Origin: an uncultured Collinsella sp.
GTDB lineage: Bacteria > Actinomycetota > Coriobacteriia > Coriobacteriales > Coriobacteriaceae
Assembly: GCA_900757285.1 (NCBI GenBank)
Contig: CAAENI010000039.1
Coordinates: 1 to 5,059 of the forward strand
Direction: 5' to 3'
Length of the DNA stretch: 5,059 nucleotides
The notes beneath the pieces are model-generated. The model saw nothing but the letters and a program-made list of their open reading frames with translations. It was not told where the DNA came from and made no database searches. How positions within the stretch are numbered: position 1 is the stretch's first letter; each line of letters begins with the position of its first letter. Shown here one piece after another: positions 1-5,058 of this stretch. Made by a program: the position numbers and the translations under genes.

Positions 1-80
1 GGGATCATTTCCTTAACGGGAGGCATGCCTTCACGAGTGAACAGGGCTTCAGTGCCGTTCGTAACCGTCTCCTGGGTCAT
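1..80 (-). CDS. N-terminus of a probable NCS2-family purine (xanthine/uracil-type) permease, partial
   Basis: On the minus strand an ATG at 80-78 opens a frame with no stop up to the window edge, giving 26 codons. The peptide starts MTQETVTNG and ends REGMPPVKEMIP. A short polar N-terminus followed by a PP-x-K-E-x-IP stretch is how many NCS2 nucleobase permeases begin, just before their first membrane helix (usually P-L-G-L-Q-H). NCS2 proteins import xanthine, uracil or related bases with protons or sodium across the cytoplasmic membrane. Upstream of the ATG on the minus strand there is GAGGA about 10 bases away and GGTGG closer in, either of which could serve as ribosome site. The gene is divergent from the regulator at 433 and has a well-spaced promoter at 168-196. 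All membrane segments lie outside the window, so the family call rests on a short remembered pattern. That a gene starts here is fairly sure; the product is a guess. Confidence 0.5.
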   Translation of the reverse strand, partial: MTQETVTNGTEALFTREGMPPVKEMI

Positions 81-167
81 TTGACCACCAATCCTCGAAG
101 TAGTTGTTTTCGCATCTAACGCTCTATTGTGACGCAGTGCGGGGTTGAGGTTGTGCCTTCGTTGCAT

Positions 168-196
168 ATCGTATTAAAGATGATTCTCATTCTCAA
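168..196 (-). promoter_or_regulatory. Sigma-70-type promoter for the permease gene
   Basis: Read on the minus strand, TTGAGA (196-191) is a -35 box with five of six consensus bases. It is followed after exactly 17 bases by TACGAT (173-168), a -10 box with four of six. Transcription would start near 161, giving a leader of about 80 bases before the ATG at 80. This is the best-spaced promoter in the window and lies in its AT-rich part. It is inferred from sequence only. Confidence 0.45.
176..195. promoter_or_regulatory. Fur-like operator candidate overlapping the permease promoter
   Basis: On the minus strand bases 194-176 read GAGAATGAGAATCATCTTT. This matches 14 of 19 positions of the classical Fur box GATAATGATAATCATTATC as I recall it. 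As a 7-1-7 inverted repeat on the plus strand (181-195) it matches 11 of 14 positions of TGATAAT-n-ATTATCA. The core is a perfect tandem hexamer, ATTCTC twice (183-194). It covers most of the spacer and much of the -35 box, which is where a repressor would block RNA polymerase. The regulator could be Fur, another Fur-family protein, or something unrelated, since AT-rich hexamers arise by chance in such regions. Confidence 0.35.
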
Positions 197-223
197 TAAT
201 AATTTTTTGTTATCAGACTATTC

Positions 224-233
224 TTCAGCTGAA
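224..233. repeat. 10-base perfect palindrome in the divergent region
   Basis: TTCAGCTGAA is fully self-complementary and lies in AT-rich DNA about 30 bases upstream of the permease -35 box. It could be an operator half or core for a dimeric regulator such as the neighbouring YheO-like protein. A 10-base palindrome can also occur by chance. Confidence 0.25.
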
Positions 234-393
234 ATAACTCGTTTCCGCAGGTCAGGAATGTGTCTGGTCTAAATAACATCTTACTTTTCTTTTGGTCGAC
301 CGTTTACCGCCAAAATCATACCGTTCGTCTGCATTACGCAATGTACCTGCGAATATGCGAGTCAATAGACACCGTGTTACCATGAGAAAAAAT

Positions 394-402
394 TGTTATG
401 AA
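394..402 (+). promoter_or_regulatory. Weak extended -10 candidate for the regulator gene
   Basis: TG-T-TATGAA forms a TGn extended -10 with four of six hexamer bases, placed so that transcription would start near 409. That would leave a leader of about 24 bases containing the AAGGAG ribosome site. There is no good -35 box 16 to 18 bases upstream. I found no better plus-strand promoter in the gap, so this is a tentative call. Confidence 0.2.
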
Positions 403-432
403 CATTTCCGATTTCACCCAAAGGAGTTGCCC

Positions 433-1089
433 GTGAACGAGACCGTACGCCGCTTTTTGCCGATGGTCGATTTTCTGGAGCAGATACTCGGCAAAAACAG
501 CGAAATCGTGCTGCACGATTTCTCGGATCCCGACCACGCCATCGTCGATATTCGCAACGGCATCGTGAGCGGCCGCAAGGTCGGCGGTCCCGCCACCGAT
601 CTGGCACTCAAGATCATGCACGACGCCAAGTATCGCGACCTGCCGTTTATTACGGGCTACGAGGGGCGCGGTGCCGGCGGCAAGACGTTGGAGTCCGCGA
701 CGTTCTTTATCCGCGAAAATGACGAGATCGTCGGTATGCTCTGCGTCAACACCGACCTCTCGACCGTACGCTCCATCAACGCCATGGCGCAGCAGCTCAT
801 GGCGTGCTTCGACGCGGCGCCGACGCGCACGGAGCCCGCCCCTATCGAGGTCGAAAGCCTTTCGGAGTCCACACAGGAGCTCATCGACCGCAGCATTGCC
901 GAGTTGCTGAGCGCGCGCGGGCTGGATGTAGCGTCGCTTGGTCAGAGCGACCGCGTGGACGTCATTCGCCACCTCAACGGCAACGGGGTGTTCATGCTCA
1001 AGGGCGCCGTGGCCTGCGCCGCTACCTCGCTGGGCATCTCGGAGCCCAGCGTCTACCGCTACCTGCAAAAAGTTCGCAAGGAGGGCTAA
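433..1089 (+). CDS. YheO-like transcriptional regulator (PAS domain plus C-terminal helix-turn-helix)
   Basis: A cytoplasmic DNA-binding regulator of 218 residues. The GTG at 433 is chosen because AAGGAG (421-426) sits six bases upstream and the family domain begins right after it. In-frame starts at 292, 355 and 382 lack ribosome sites. Residues about 8-118 form the YheO-like PAS domain (PF08348 type): the EIVLHDF segment (24-30), GRKVGGPATDLAL (47-59) and a GMLCVNTDLS strand (101-110). A charged linker at 128-148 precedes an HTH_22-type domain (about 150-213), with RVDVIRHLNGNGVFMLKG and, at the end, SLGISEPSVYRYL as the recognition-helix region. E. coli YheO and Pseudomonas DauR share this plan; DauR controls D-arginine use. 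The ligand and targets here are unknown. The gene is divergent from the permease and convergent with ridA, so either could be a target, as could its own promoter. The family call is firm; no specific gene name is justified. Confidence 0.9.
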   Translation: MNETVRRFLPMVDFLEQILGKNSEIVLHDFSDPDHAIVDIRNGIVSGRKVGGPATDLALKIMHDAKYRDLPFITGYEGRGAGGKTLESATFFIRENDEIVGMLCVNTDLSTVRSINAMAQQLMACFDAAPTRTEPAPIEVESLSESTQELIDRSIAELLSARGLDVASLGQSDRVDVIRHLNGNGVFMLKGAVACAATSLGISEPSVYRYLQKVRKEG

Positions 1090-1092
1090 ACG

Positions 1093-1127
1093 TGATCCCT
1101 TGGGGACGAAGGGAAACGGATCATTTT
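1093..1127 (+). terminator. Probable intrinsic terminator after the regulator, with two competing hairpins
   Basis: Four bases past the regulator stop, TGATCC (1093-1098) can pair with GGATCA (1118-1123), followed at once by TTTTT (1123-1127 region). Inside it a second stem, TCCCTT (1096-1101) with AAGGGA (1109-1114), shares bases 1096-1098 with the first, so the two full stems cannot form together. The outer hairpin with its T run is terminator-like, but its 19-base loop makes it weaker than the one that follows at 1144. Confidence 0.5.
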
Positions 1128-1143
1128 TGTCGCATCGCTTGAC

Positions 1144-1182
1144 AAAAGACCCTGCAGCTCGCACGCGCTGCAGGGTCTTTTT
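1144..1182. terminator. Strong bidirectional intrinsic terminator between regulator and ridA
   Basis: AAAAGACCCTGCAGC (1144-1158) and GCTGCAGGGTCTTTT (1167-1181) form a perfect 15-base-pair stem with an 8-base loop. The stem ends in T5 (1178-1182) on the plus strand and in a T4 on the minus strand. It can therefore stop transcripts from the regulator on the left and from ridA on the right. Its place between two convergent stop codons (1089 and 1212) fits that role. Confidence 0.92.
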
Positions 1183-1211
1183 GCATGTCATGTTTAGTTG
1201 TTACCAACACC

Positions 1212-1589
1212 TTAGAGAGCGGCGACAACCTCGATCTCGACCAGACCGCCAGCCGGAAGAGCGGCAACCTGGAAAGCGCTGCGCGCGGGGAACGGGGCCT
1301 CGAACTTGGAGGCGTAGATCTCGTTTACGGCAGCGAAGTCGGCAATGTCAGCCAGGTAGACTGTGGTCTTGACGACATCGGCAAAGGTGGCGCCGGCAGC
1401 GGTCAGCAGGGCCTCGACATTAGCAAGGGACTGCTTAGCCTGGGCCTCGACACCCTCGGGCAGCTTGCCGGTCGCGGGATCGATGCCCAGCTGGCCGGAC
1501 AGAAACACCATGTTGCCAGTCTGGATACCGGGGGAATACGGGCCGATGGCTGCGGGTGCGTTATCGGAAGACACGACGGTCTTGCTCAT
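1212..1589 (-). CDS. ridA: RidA enamine/imine deaminase (2-iminobutanoate/2-iminopropanoate deaminase)
   Basis: A full-length 125-residue member of the Rid (YjgF/YER057c/UK114) family, close to the usual 125-130. Characterised RidA is a cytoplasmic homotrimer that hydrolyses 2-aminoacrylate and related enamines/imines released by PLP enzymes such as threonine/serine dehydratase, protecting other PLP enzymes from damage. The sequence shows the expected order: AIGPYSPGIQTGN (14-26, with Tyr17), FLSGQLGIDPATG (29-41), VVKTTVYLAD (72-81), FPARSAFQVAALP (100-112) and VEIEVVA (117-123). Arg103 corresponds to the essential active-site arginine (Arg105 in E. coli RidA), and Glu118/Glu120 to the conserved acidic residues near it. 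The ATG at 1589 is chosen because AAGGAG (1601-1596) lies six bases upstream. The frame stays open back to 1742, but that part codes for nothing family-like. The gene stands alone, convergent with the regulator and divergent from the U32 gene. Family and completeness are secure; the preferred substrate is inferred. Confidence 0.95.
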   Translation of the reverse strand: MSKTVVSSDNAPAAIGPYSPGIQTGNMVFLSGQLGIDPATGKLPEGVEAQAKQSLANVEALLTAAGATFADVVKTTVYLADIADFAAVNEIYASKFEAPFPARSAFQVAALPAGGLVEIEVVAAL

Positions 1590-1620
1590 GTTTTTCTCCT
1601 TACAAGTAAAAGGGAACGGG

Positions 1621-1668
1621 AGCGCGGCGTTCACACCGGGAGGCACAGTTCGGTCTGAACACCGCGCT
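1621..1668 (-). ncRNA. Large stem-loop in the ridA 5' leader
   Basis: Bases 1621-1633 pair with 1656-1668 and 1635-1638 with 1651-1654, giving 16 Watson-Crick pairs in a 48-base hairpin. At the 1628/1661 position the plus strand has a C-A mismatch, but the minus-strand RNA has a G-U pair, so the ridA transcript can form 13 unbroken pairs, a single G-G mismatch and 4 more pairs. The hairpin ends about 30 bases before the ridA start, leaving the ribosome site free. The minus strand after it reads CCCGTTCCCTTTTACTT, so there is only a short T run and it is a poor terminator. I do not recognise a known riboswitch. A 5' stabilising hairpin, a protein-binding site or an attenuator are all possible. 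Confidence 0.45.
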
Positions 1669-1676
1669 TGATTGGG

Positions 1677-1705
1677 ATAGTACTCAAGGTTTCCGCGCGA
1701 TGCAA
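1677..1705 (-). promoter_or_regulatory. Candidate ridA promoter
   Basis: On the minus strand TTGCAT (1705-1700), with three of six -35 bases, is followed after 17 bases by TACTAT (1682-1677), with four of six -10 bases. Transcription would start near 1670, which would put the large stem-loop (1668-1621) at the very 5' end of the mRNA. The spacing is ideal but the -35 box is weak. The DNA just upstream (1703-1735) is AT-rich, as expected of a promoter. Confidence 0.35.
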
Positions 1706-1740
1706 GATTATTATCACGTTGCGAGAATATTTTATCGCCC

Positions 1741-1768
1741 AACGGTTTCCCCGGACCGCTGAACGGTT
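1741..1768. repeat. Two direct copies of AACGGTT 21 bases apart, upstream of the U32 gene
   Basis: AACGGTT occurs at 1741-1747 and 1762-1768. The 21-base offset is two helical turns, which would place both copies on the same face of the DNA. An ACCG at 1755-1758 also mirrors the second copy's CGGT. This could be a binding site for a regulator of ridA or the U32 gene, but seven-base repeats of this kind are weak evidence. Confidence 0.2.
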
Positions 1769-1777
1769 CTCATGTGA

Positions 1778-1797
1778 AGCAGCCAGTCCAAGCTGCT
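1778..1797. repeat. Small inverted repeat in the ridA/U32 divergent region
   Basis: AGCAGC (1778-1783) and GCTGCT (1792-1797) form a 6-base-pair stem with an 8-base loop. No T run follows on either strand, so it is not a terminator. It could lie in the leader of the U32 transcript if that starts further upstream, or be an operator. It may be incidental. Confidence 0.25.
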
Positions 1798-1849
1798 GAA
1801 GACTTTATCCCGCTTAGAGCACGGGCATCGCCTGCCGCGACGGCACCAC

Positions 1850-1864
1850 TATACTTTTGAGTAT
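1850..1864 (+). promoter_or_regulatory. -10 candidate with overlapping dyad upstream of the U32 gene
   Basis: TATACT (1850-1855) matches five of six -10 bases and lies 32 bases before the ATG at 1888. No recognisable -35 box lies 16 to 18 bases upstream and there is no TGn extension, so an activator or another sigma factor would be needed. The same bases form an inverted repeat, ATACT (1851-1855) and AGTAT (1860-1864), around a 4-base centre. A repressor bound there would cover the -10 box. Confidence 0.3.
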
Positions 1865-1887
1865 CTGAGCATTTTGAAAGGCAGGAT

Positions 1888-4383
1888 ATGACCGCAACCG
1901 CCAGTCGAACCACCAACCGCAGACCCGAACTCTTGGCCCCCGCCGGAGGCCCGGAGCCCTTTGCCGCCGCGCTCGCCGCCGGGGCAGACGCCATCTACTG
2001 CGGCATGGGCAGCTTCAACGCACGCCGCAAGGCCACCAACTTTACCGACGAGGCCTTTGAGCAGGCCTGCCGCGCCGCGCATCTGGCCGGCTCGCGCGTC
2101 TACGTCACGGTCAACATCGTCATCAAGGAATCCGAGATGAGCGATGCGCTGCAGCTCATCCATCGCTGCTCCACGCTGGGCGCCGACGCCTTCATCATCC
2201 AGGACTGGGGCCTGTTCTTTGAGGTCAAGCGCACGATGCCCGGCATCGAGACGCATATCTCGACCCAGGCGAACATCCACGACGACCGCGGAACCCTTTG
2301 GTGCCGCGAGCAGGGCGCCGACCGCGTGACCCTCTCGCGCGAGCTTTCCATCGACGAGATTGCCGCCATTCACGATGCCGCGCCTGATGTGGACCTTGAG
2401 GTCTTTAGCCATGGCGCCATCTGCTTTTGCTACTCTGGCCTGTGTCTGCTTTCGAGCTTTGCCATGGCGGGACGATCGGCCAACCGTGGCATGTGCGCCC
2501 AGCCCTGCCGCTTGCCCTACGAGCTGATCGACGAGAACGGTCGCTCGCTCTCCCCTGCCGGTCGCGAGCGCGCGCTGTGCCCGCGTGACACCAACACTTC
2601 ACAACTTGTTCGCCGCCTGTATGACGCCGGCGCCGCGTCGCTCAAGCTCGAGGGCCGCATGAAGGCGCCCGATTACGTGTATTCCATCGTCGACGTGTAT
2701 CGTCATCAGATTGATGACATGCTGGCCGGAACCACCGTTGCCAAGGACGAGAAAGACGCCCGCCAGCGCCAGCTCAAGCGCTGCTTTAACCGCGACTTTA
2801 CGCACGCCTATCAGGACGGCACCTCGGGCGACGAGATGATGAGCTATGAGCGTTCCAACAACCGCGGCCAGATCGTGGGCACGGTGCTGGGCAGCCGCCC
2901 GGCCAACCGCGATGTGCGCGGCCTCAAGCCCGACGACCGCCGTCGCCGCGCCGCCATCGCCCGTATTGAGCTGTTTGAGCCCGTGGGCAAGGGCGACCTG
3001 CTGGAGCTTCGCCACGATAACGAGTTTGACCAGTTCCTGACCACCATTGCCGCCGATGATGCCGCAGCCGGTGAAGTCATCGAATGTCGCGTACCCCGCA
3101 GCATGCCCGAGGGCTGCCGCGTCCGCGTGATTCGCAGTCAGCGTGCCATCGACGCCGCCGGCGCCGCGCTCAAGCGCGATGTGCTGCGCCGCCGAGCTGT
3201 TGATGTGTCCGTCGTGGCGCGTCTGGGCGAGCCGTTTACCGTTACGCTCACCTGCTGCGACGACCCTTCGCTTACGGCCACGGCCACGGGCTTTACCGTC
3301 GAAGCCGCCAAGACCCGTGCGGTCGAGGCGTCCGATCTGGTTGAGCACGTCGGCCGCATGGGTTCCTCTCCCTTTGAGGCTGCGAGCTTTGAGGTGGCGC
3401 TCGATGAGGGCTGTGGCATGGGTTTCTCCGCCGTACATAAGGTGCGCGCCGCCGCTTGCAAGGCGCTGGAAGAGGCCATTCTGGCGCCGTACGCGGAGCG
3501 CGCGAAAACGCTCGAGCTGCCGGCGATTGTCACCAGTGATTCCCGCCCCGCGCCCGAGCACTACCGCGACGAGCCGCAGATCTGCGCCACCGTCACCTCG
3601 CTCGAGGCCGCCGAGGCAGCGCGGGCGGAGGGTGCAACGCGCATCTACATGACCACCGACGCGCTCGATGCGGCCAAGCTCTCCCCCGCCGATACGTTTG
3701 AGCAGGGCATCGTACCCGTGCTCGATGAGGTCTGCCGCGCCGTTGACCACGTCCGCGTTGACCCATGGGTTGTTGCCGGCGCCACGGTCGCTATTGGCAA
3801 CATCTCTGAGCTTGCCCTGGCCGCCCAGGTTGGCGCCACGGCCGAGATTCGCTCTTGCCTGCCGGTGCACAACACGCCCTGCATGGAGGCGCTTGCCGAG
3901 CGCGGAGCCGGTGCGTTTTGGCTCTCGCCCGAGATCACGCTCGACGAGATTATCTCGCTCGGCACCGCCGCGCCCGCGGCTCTGGGCATCACCGTCTTTG
4001 GCCGCCCGCGCGTCATGACAAGCGAGCATTGCATTCTGCAGGTTGCCAACGGCTGCATCCACGATTGTGCCAACTGCCGCCTGCGTGCCCGCAAGCTCTC
4101 GCTCAAGAATATCGACGGCAAGGTCATGCCGGTGCGTACCGACATCCACGGCCGCTCACGCCTGTACGACGCCTACCCCATCGACCTCACGCCGCAAGTT
4201 CCGCAGCTGCTCGATGCCGGCGTGCGCCGTCTTATGGTCGACGGAACCTTGCTCGAGGCCGATGAGATTGGCCGTGCCGTCGCTCGCGTCCGTCGCGCTG
4301 TCGAGGCGGCTCAAGCCGGCCGCAAGCCGGCCGCCCGCCTGCGCGGCGCCACCTCGGGCTGCATGTTTGTGGGAATTAGCTAA
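1888..4383 (+). CDS. U32-family protein with DUF3656 domain, probable RNA (rRNA/tRNA) hydroxylase, long form
   Basis: The protein has 831 residues and starts at ATG 1888, with AAAGG (1877-1881) six bases upstream. An N-terminal U32 barrel covers about 14-330: ELLAPAGGPEPF (14-25), a GADAIYCG strand, ISTQANIHD (124-132) and the full U32 signature E171-x-F-x2-GAIC-x4-G-x-C-x-L-S189. RGMCAQPCR (200-208), CPRD (231-234) and LKLEGRMKAPDY (252-263) follow. Cys179, 186, 203 and 207 are the probable metal or iron-sulfur ligands (Cys181 is also nearby). A DUF3656 (collagenase-like) domain lies at about 435-530. From about 560 there is a further region resembling a second U32-like unit, with FGRPRVM (704-710) and Cys715, 723, 727 and 730. 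The family is labelled peptidase, but E. coli RlhA hydroxylates 23S rRNA C2501 and TrhP hydroxylates tRNA, and both depend on iron-sulfur assembly and prephenate. RlhA has about 650 residues, so this protein is longer by the C-terminal region. RNA hydroxylation is inferred; a proteolytic role is less likely. The next gene, also RNA-modifying, starts 15 bases on. Confidence 0.9.
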   Translation: MTATASRTTNRRPELLAPAGGPEPFAAALAAGADAIYCGMGSFNARRKATNFTDEAFEQACRAAHLAGSRVYVTVNIVIKESEMSDALQLIHRCSTLGADAFIIQDWGLFFEVKRTMPGIETHISTQANIHDDRGTLWCREQGADRVTLSRELSIDEIAAIHDAAPDVDLEVFSHGAICFCYSGLCLLSSFAMAGRSANRGMCAQPCRLPYELIDENGRSLSPAGRERALCPRDTNTSQLVRRLYDAGAASLKLEGRMKAPDYVYSIVDVYRHQIDDMLAGTTVAKDEKDARQRQLKRCFNRDFTHAYQDGTSGDEMMSYERSNNRGQIVGTVLGSRPANRDVRGLKPDDRRRRAAIARIELFEPVGKGDLLELRHDNEFDQFLTTIAADDAAAGEVIECRVPRSMPEGCRVRVIRSQRAIDAAGAALKRDVLRRRAVDVSVVARLGEPFTVTLTCCDDPSLTATATGFTVEAAKTRAVEASDLVEHVGRMGSSPFEAASFEVALDEGCGMGFSAVHKVRAAACKALEEAILAPYAERAKTLELPAIVTSDSRPAPEHYRDEPQICATVTSLEAAEAARAEGATRIYMTTDALDAAKLSPADTFEQGIVPVLDEVCRAVDHVRVDPWVVAGATVAIGNISELALAAQVGATAEIRSCLPVHNTPCMEALAERGAGAFWLSPEITLDEIISLGTAAPAALGITVFGRPRVMTSEHCILQVANGCIHDCANCRLRARKLSLKNIDGKVMPVRTDIHGRSRLYDAYPIDLTPQVPQLLDAGVRRLMVDGTLLEADEIGRAVARVRRAVEAAQAGRKPAARLRGATSGCMFVGIS
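4312..4333 (+). repeat. Exact 11-base tandem repeat inside the U32 gene
   Basis: CAAGCCGGCCG occurs twice head to tail (4312-4322 and 4323-4333). The unit is not a multiple of three, so the two copies are read in different frames and give residues around 809-816 (QAGRKPAA). GCCGGC within each copy is self-complementary, so a 6-base-pair hairpin with a 5-base loop can also form here. Gain or loss of one copy would shift the frame of roughly the last 17 residues. Confidence 0.8.
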
Positions 4384-4398
4384 CCGAAAGGCTTACAC

Positions 4399-5058
4399 GT
4401 GAACGAAGAACCTCAAGTCCTCTATTGCGACGCCTGGCTCATGGCCATCGACAAGCCCGCCGGCATGATCGTCCACGGTGACGGCACCGGCGAGCGCACA
4501 CTTACCGACTACGCCAGCGACCTGCTGCTGGCGATGGGCGACGGCTTTGCCGCGACCGACATGCAGCCGCTCAATCGCCTGGACCGTGACACCACCGGCG
4601 TGGTGCTGTTCTCACTCGACAAGCAGACGCAGCCCGCCTTTGACCAGATGATCATCGACCACGCGTTCGAAAAGCACTACCTGGCGCTCGCCGAGGGCAA
4701 GATCGACTGGAACGAAAAGCTCATCGACAAGCCCATCGCCCGCGACCGTCACGACAGCCGAAAGATGCGCGTCGGCGCCAGCGGCAAGCCGTCTCAAACG
4801 CGCGTGAAGGTGCTCAAGCGTCTTAAGAGCCGCCGCGGCCTGCCCACGCGCTCGTATATCGATGTCGAGCTGCTCACCGGCCGCAAACACCAGATTCGCG
4901 TGCACCTGGCGAGCGAGCGCCATCCCCTGGTGGGCGACGACCTGTACGGGACGCCGCGTCCTTGTGGCCTCATGCTCCACGCCCACAGCGTGTCCTTTAC
5001 GCATCCCGTAACCGGCGAGCACATCCACATCGAAGCCCCCTGCCCCTGGGAGCCCTAA
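4399..5058 (+). CDS. RluA-family pseudouridine synthase without an S4 domain
   Basis: A 219-residue cytoplasmic enzyme that converts specific uridines in rRNA or tRNA to pseudouridine. It starts at GTG 4399, with GAAAGG (4386-4391) seven bases upstream, and ends with TAA at 5056-5058. Motif order is complete: IDKPAGMIVHG (17-27), the catalytic segment NRLDRDTTGVVL (59-70) with Asp62 as the nucleophile, FEKHYLAL (90-97), GRKHQIRVHL (161-170), HPLVGDDLYG (175-184) and LMLHAHSVSFTHP (191-203). There is no N-terminal S4 RNA-binding domain, unlike RluC and RluD. In this it resembles E. coli RluA, also 219 residues, which modifies 23S U746 and tRNA U32, and TruC. Motifs alone cannot fix the target base, so I give no symbol. 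The start is 15 bases after the U32 stop, with no terminator between, which suggests co-transcription and a joint role in ribosome or tRNA maturation. No terminator for the operon is visible because the window ends here. Confidence 0.93.
   Translation: MNEEPQVLYCDAWLMAIDKPAGMIVHGDGTGERTLTDYASDLLLAMGDGFAATDMQPLNRLDRDTTGVVLFSLDKQTQPAFDQMIIDHAFEKHYLALAEGKIDWNEKLIDKPIARDRHDSRKMRVGASGKPSQTRVKVLKRLKSRRGLPTRSYIDVELLTGRKHQIRVHLASERHPLVGDDLYGTPRPCGLMLHAHSVSFTHPVTGEHIHIEAPCPWEP

Larger units (their letters stand above)
81..432. promoter_or_regulatory. Divergent intergenic control region between permease and YheO-like regulator
   Basis: These 352 bases hold no convincing gene. The core at about 165-290 is much richer in AT than the flanking genes. 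It contains a minus-strand promoter (168-196), a Fur-like box over that promoter (176-195), a 10-base perfect palindrome TTCAGCTGAA (224-233) and a second palindrome GGTCGACC (294-301). An open frame in phase with the regulator reaches back to a TTG at 292, with ATG codons at 355 and 382. None of these has a ribosome site, and the peptide they would add does not look like part of the family. I saw no obvious purine riboswitch in the roughly 80-base permease leader, though I could not fold it. Confidence 0.6.

Noticed and set aside
81..160. Purine riboswitch in the permease leader
   Set aside because: The leader is about 80 bases and lacks the helical pattern and conserved loop sequences I would expect. 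An Infernal search against the purine riboswitch model would settle it.
334..1191. A 285-codon minus-strand open frame opposite the regulator
   Set aside because: It runs through the strong terminator and the divergent region, has no ribosome site, and is antisense to a well-supported PAS-HTH gene.
1185..1671. Plus-strand open frames opposite ridA
   Set aside because: They are shadows of ridA in GC-rich DNA with no ribosome site or recognisable domain, and they begin just past the strong terminator.
1590..1742. A 51-residue N-terminal extension of RidA
   Set aside because: It would cross the leader hairpin and candidate promoter. The inner ATG has an ideal AAGGAG, and the 125-residue product matches normal RidA length.
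2599..4149. A 516-codon open frame on the minus strand inside the U32 gene
   Set aside because: It lies opposite a gene with clear family motifs throughout. Long antisense frames are common in GC-rich genes, and this translation shows low-complexity Ala/Gly/Arg-rich sequence with no recognisable domain.
4612..5028. Minus-strand open frame opposite the pseudouridine synthase
   Set aside because: It is antisense to a gene with all RluA motifs intact and has no family-like features of its own.
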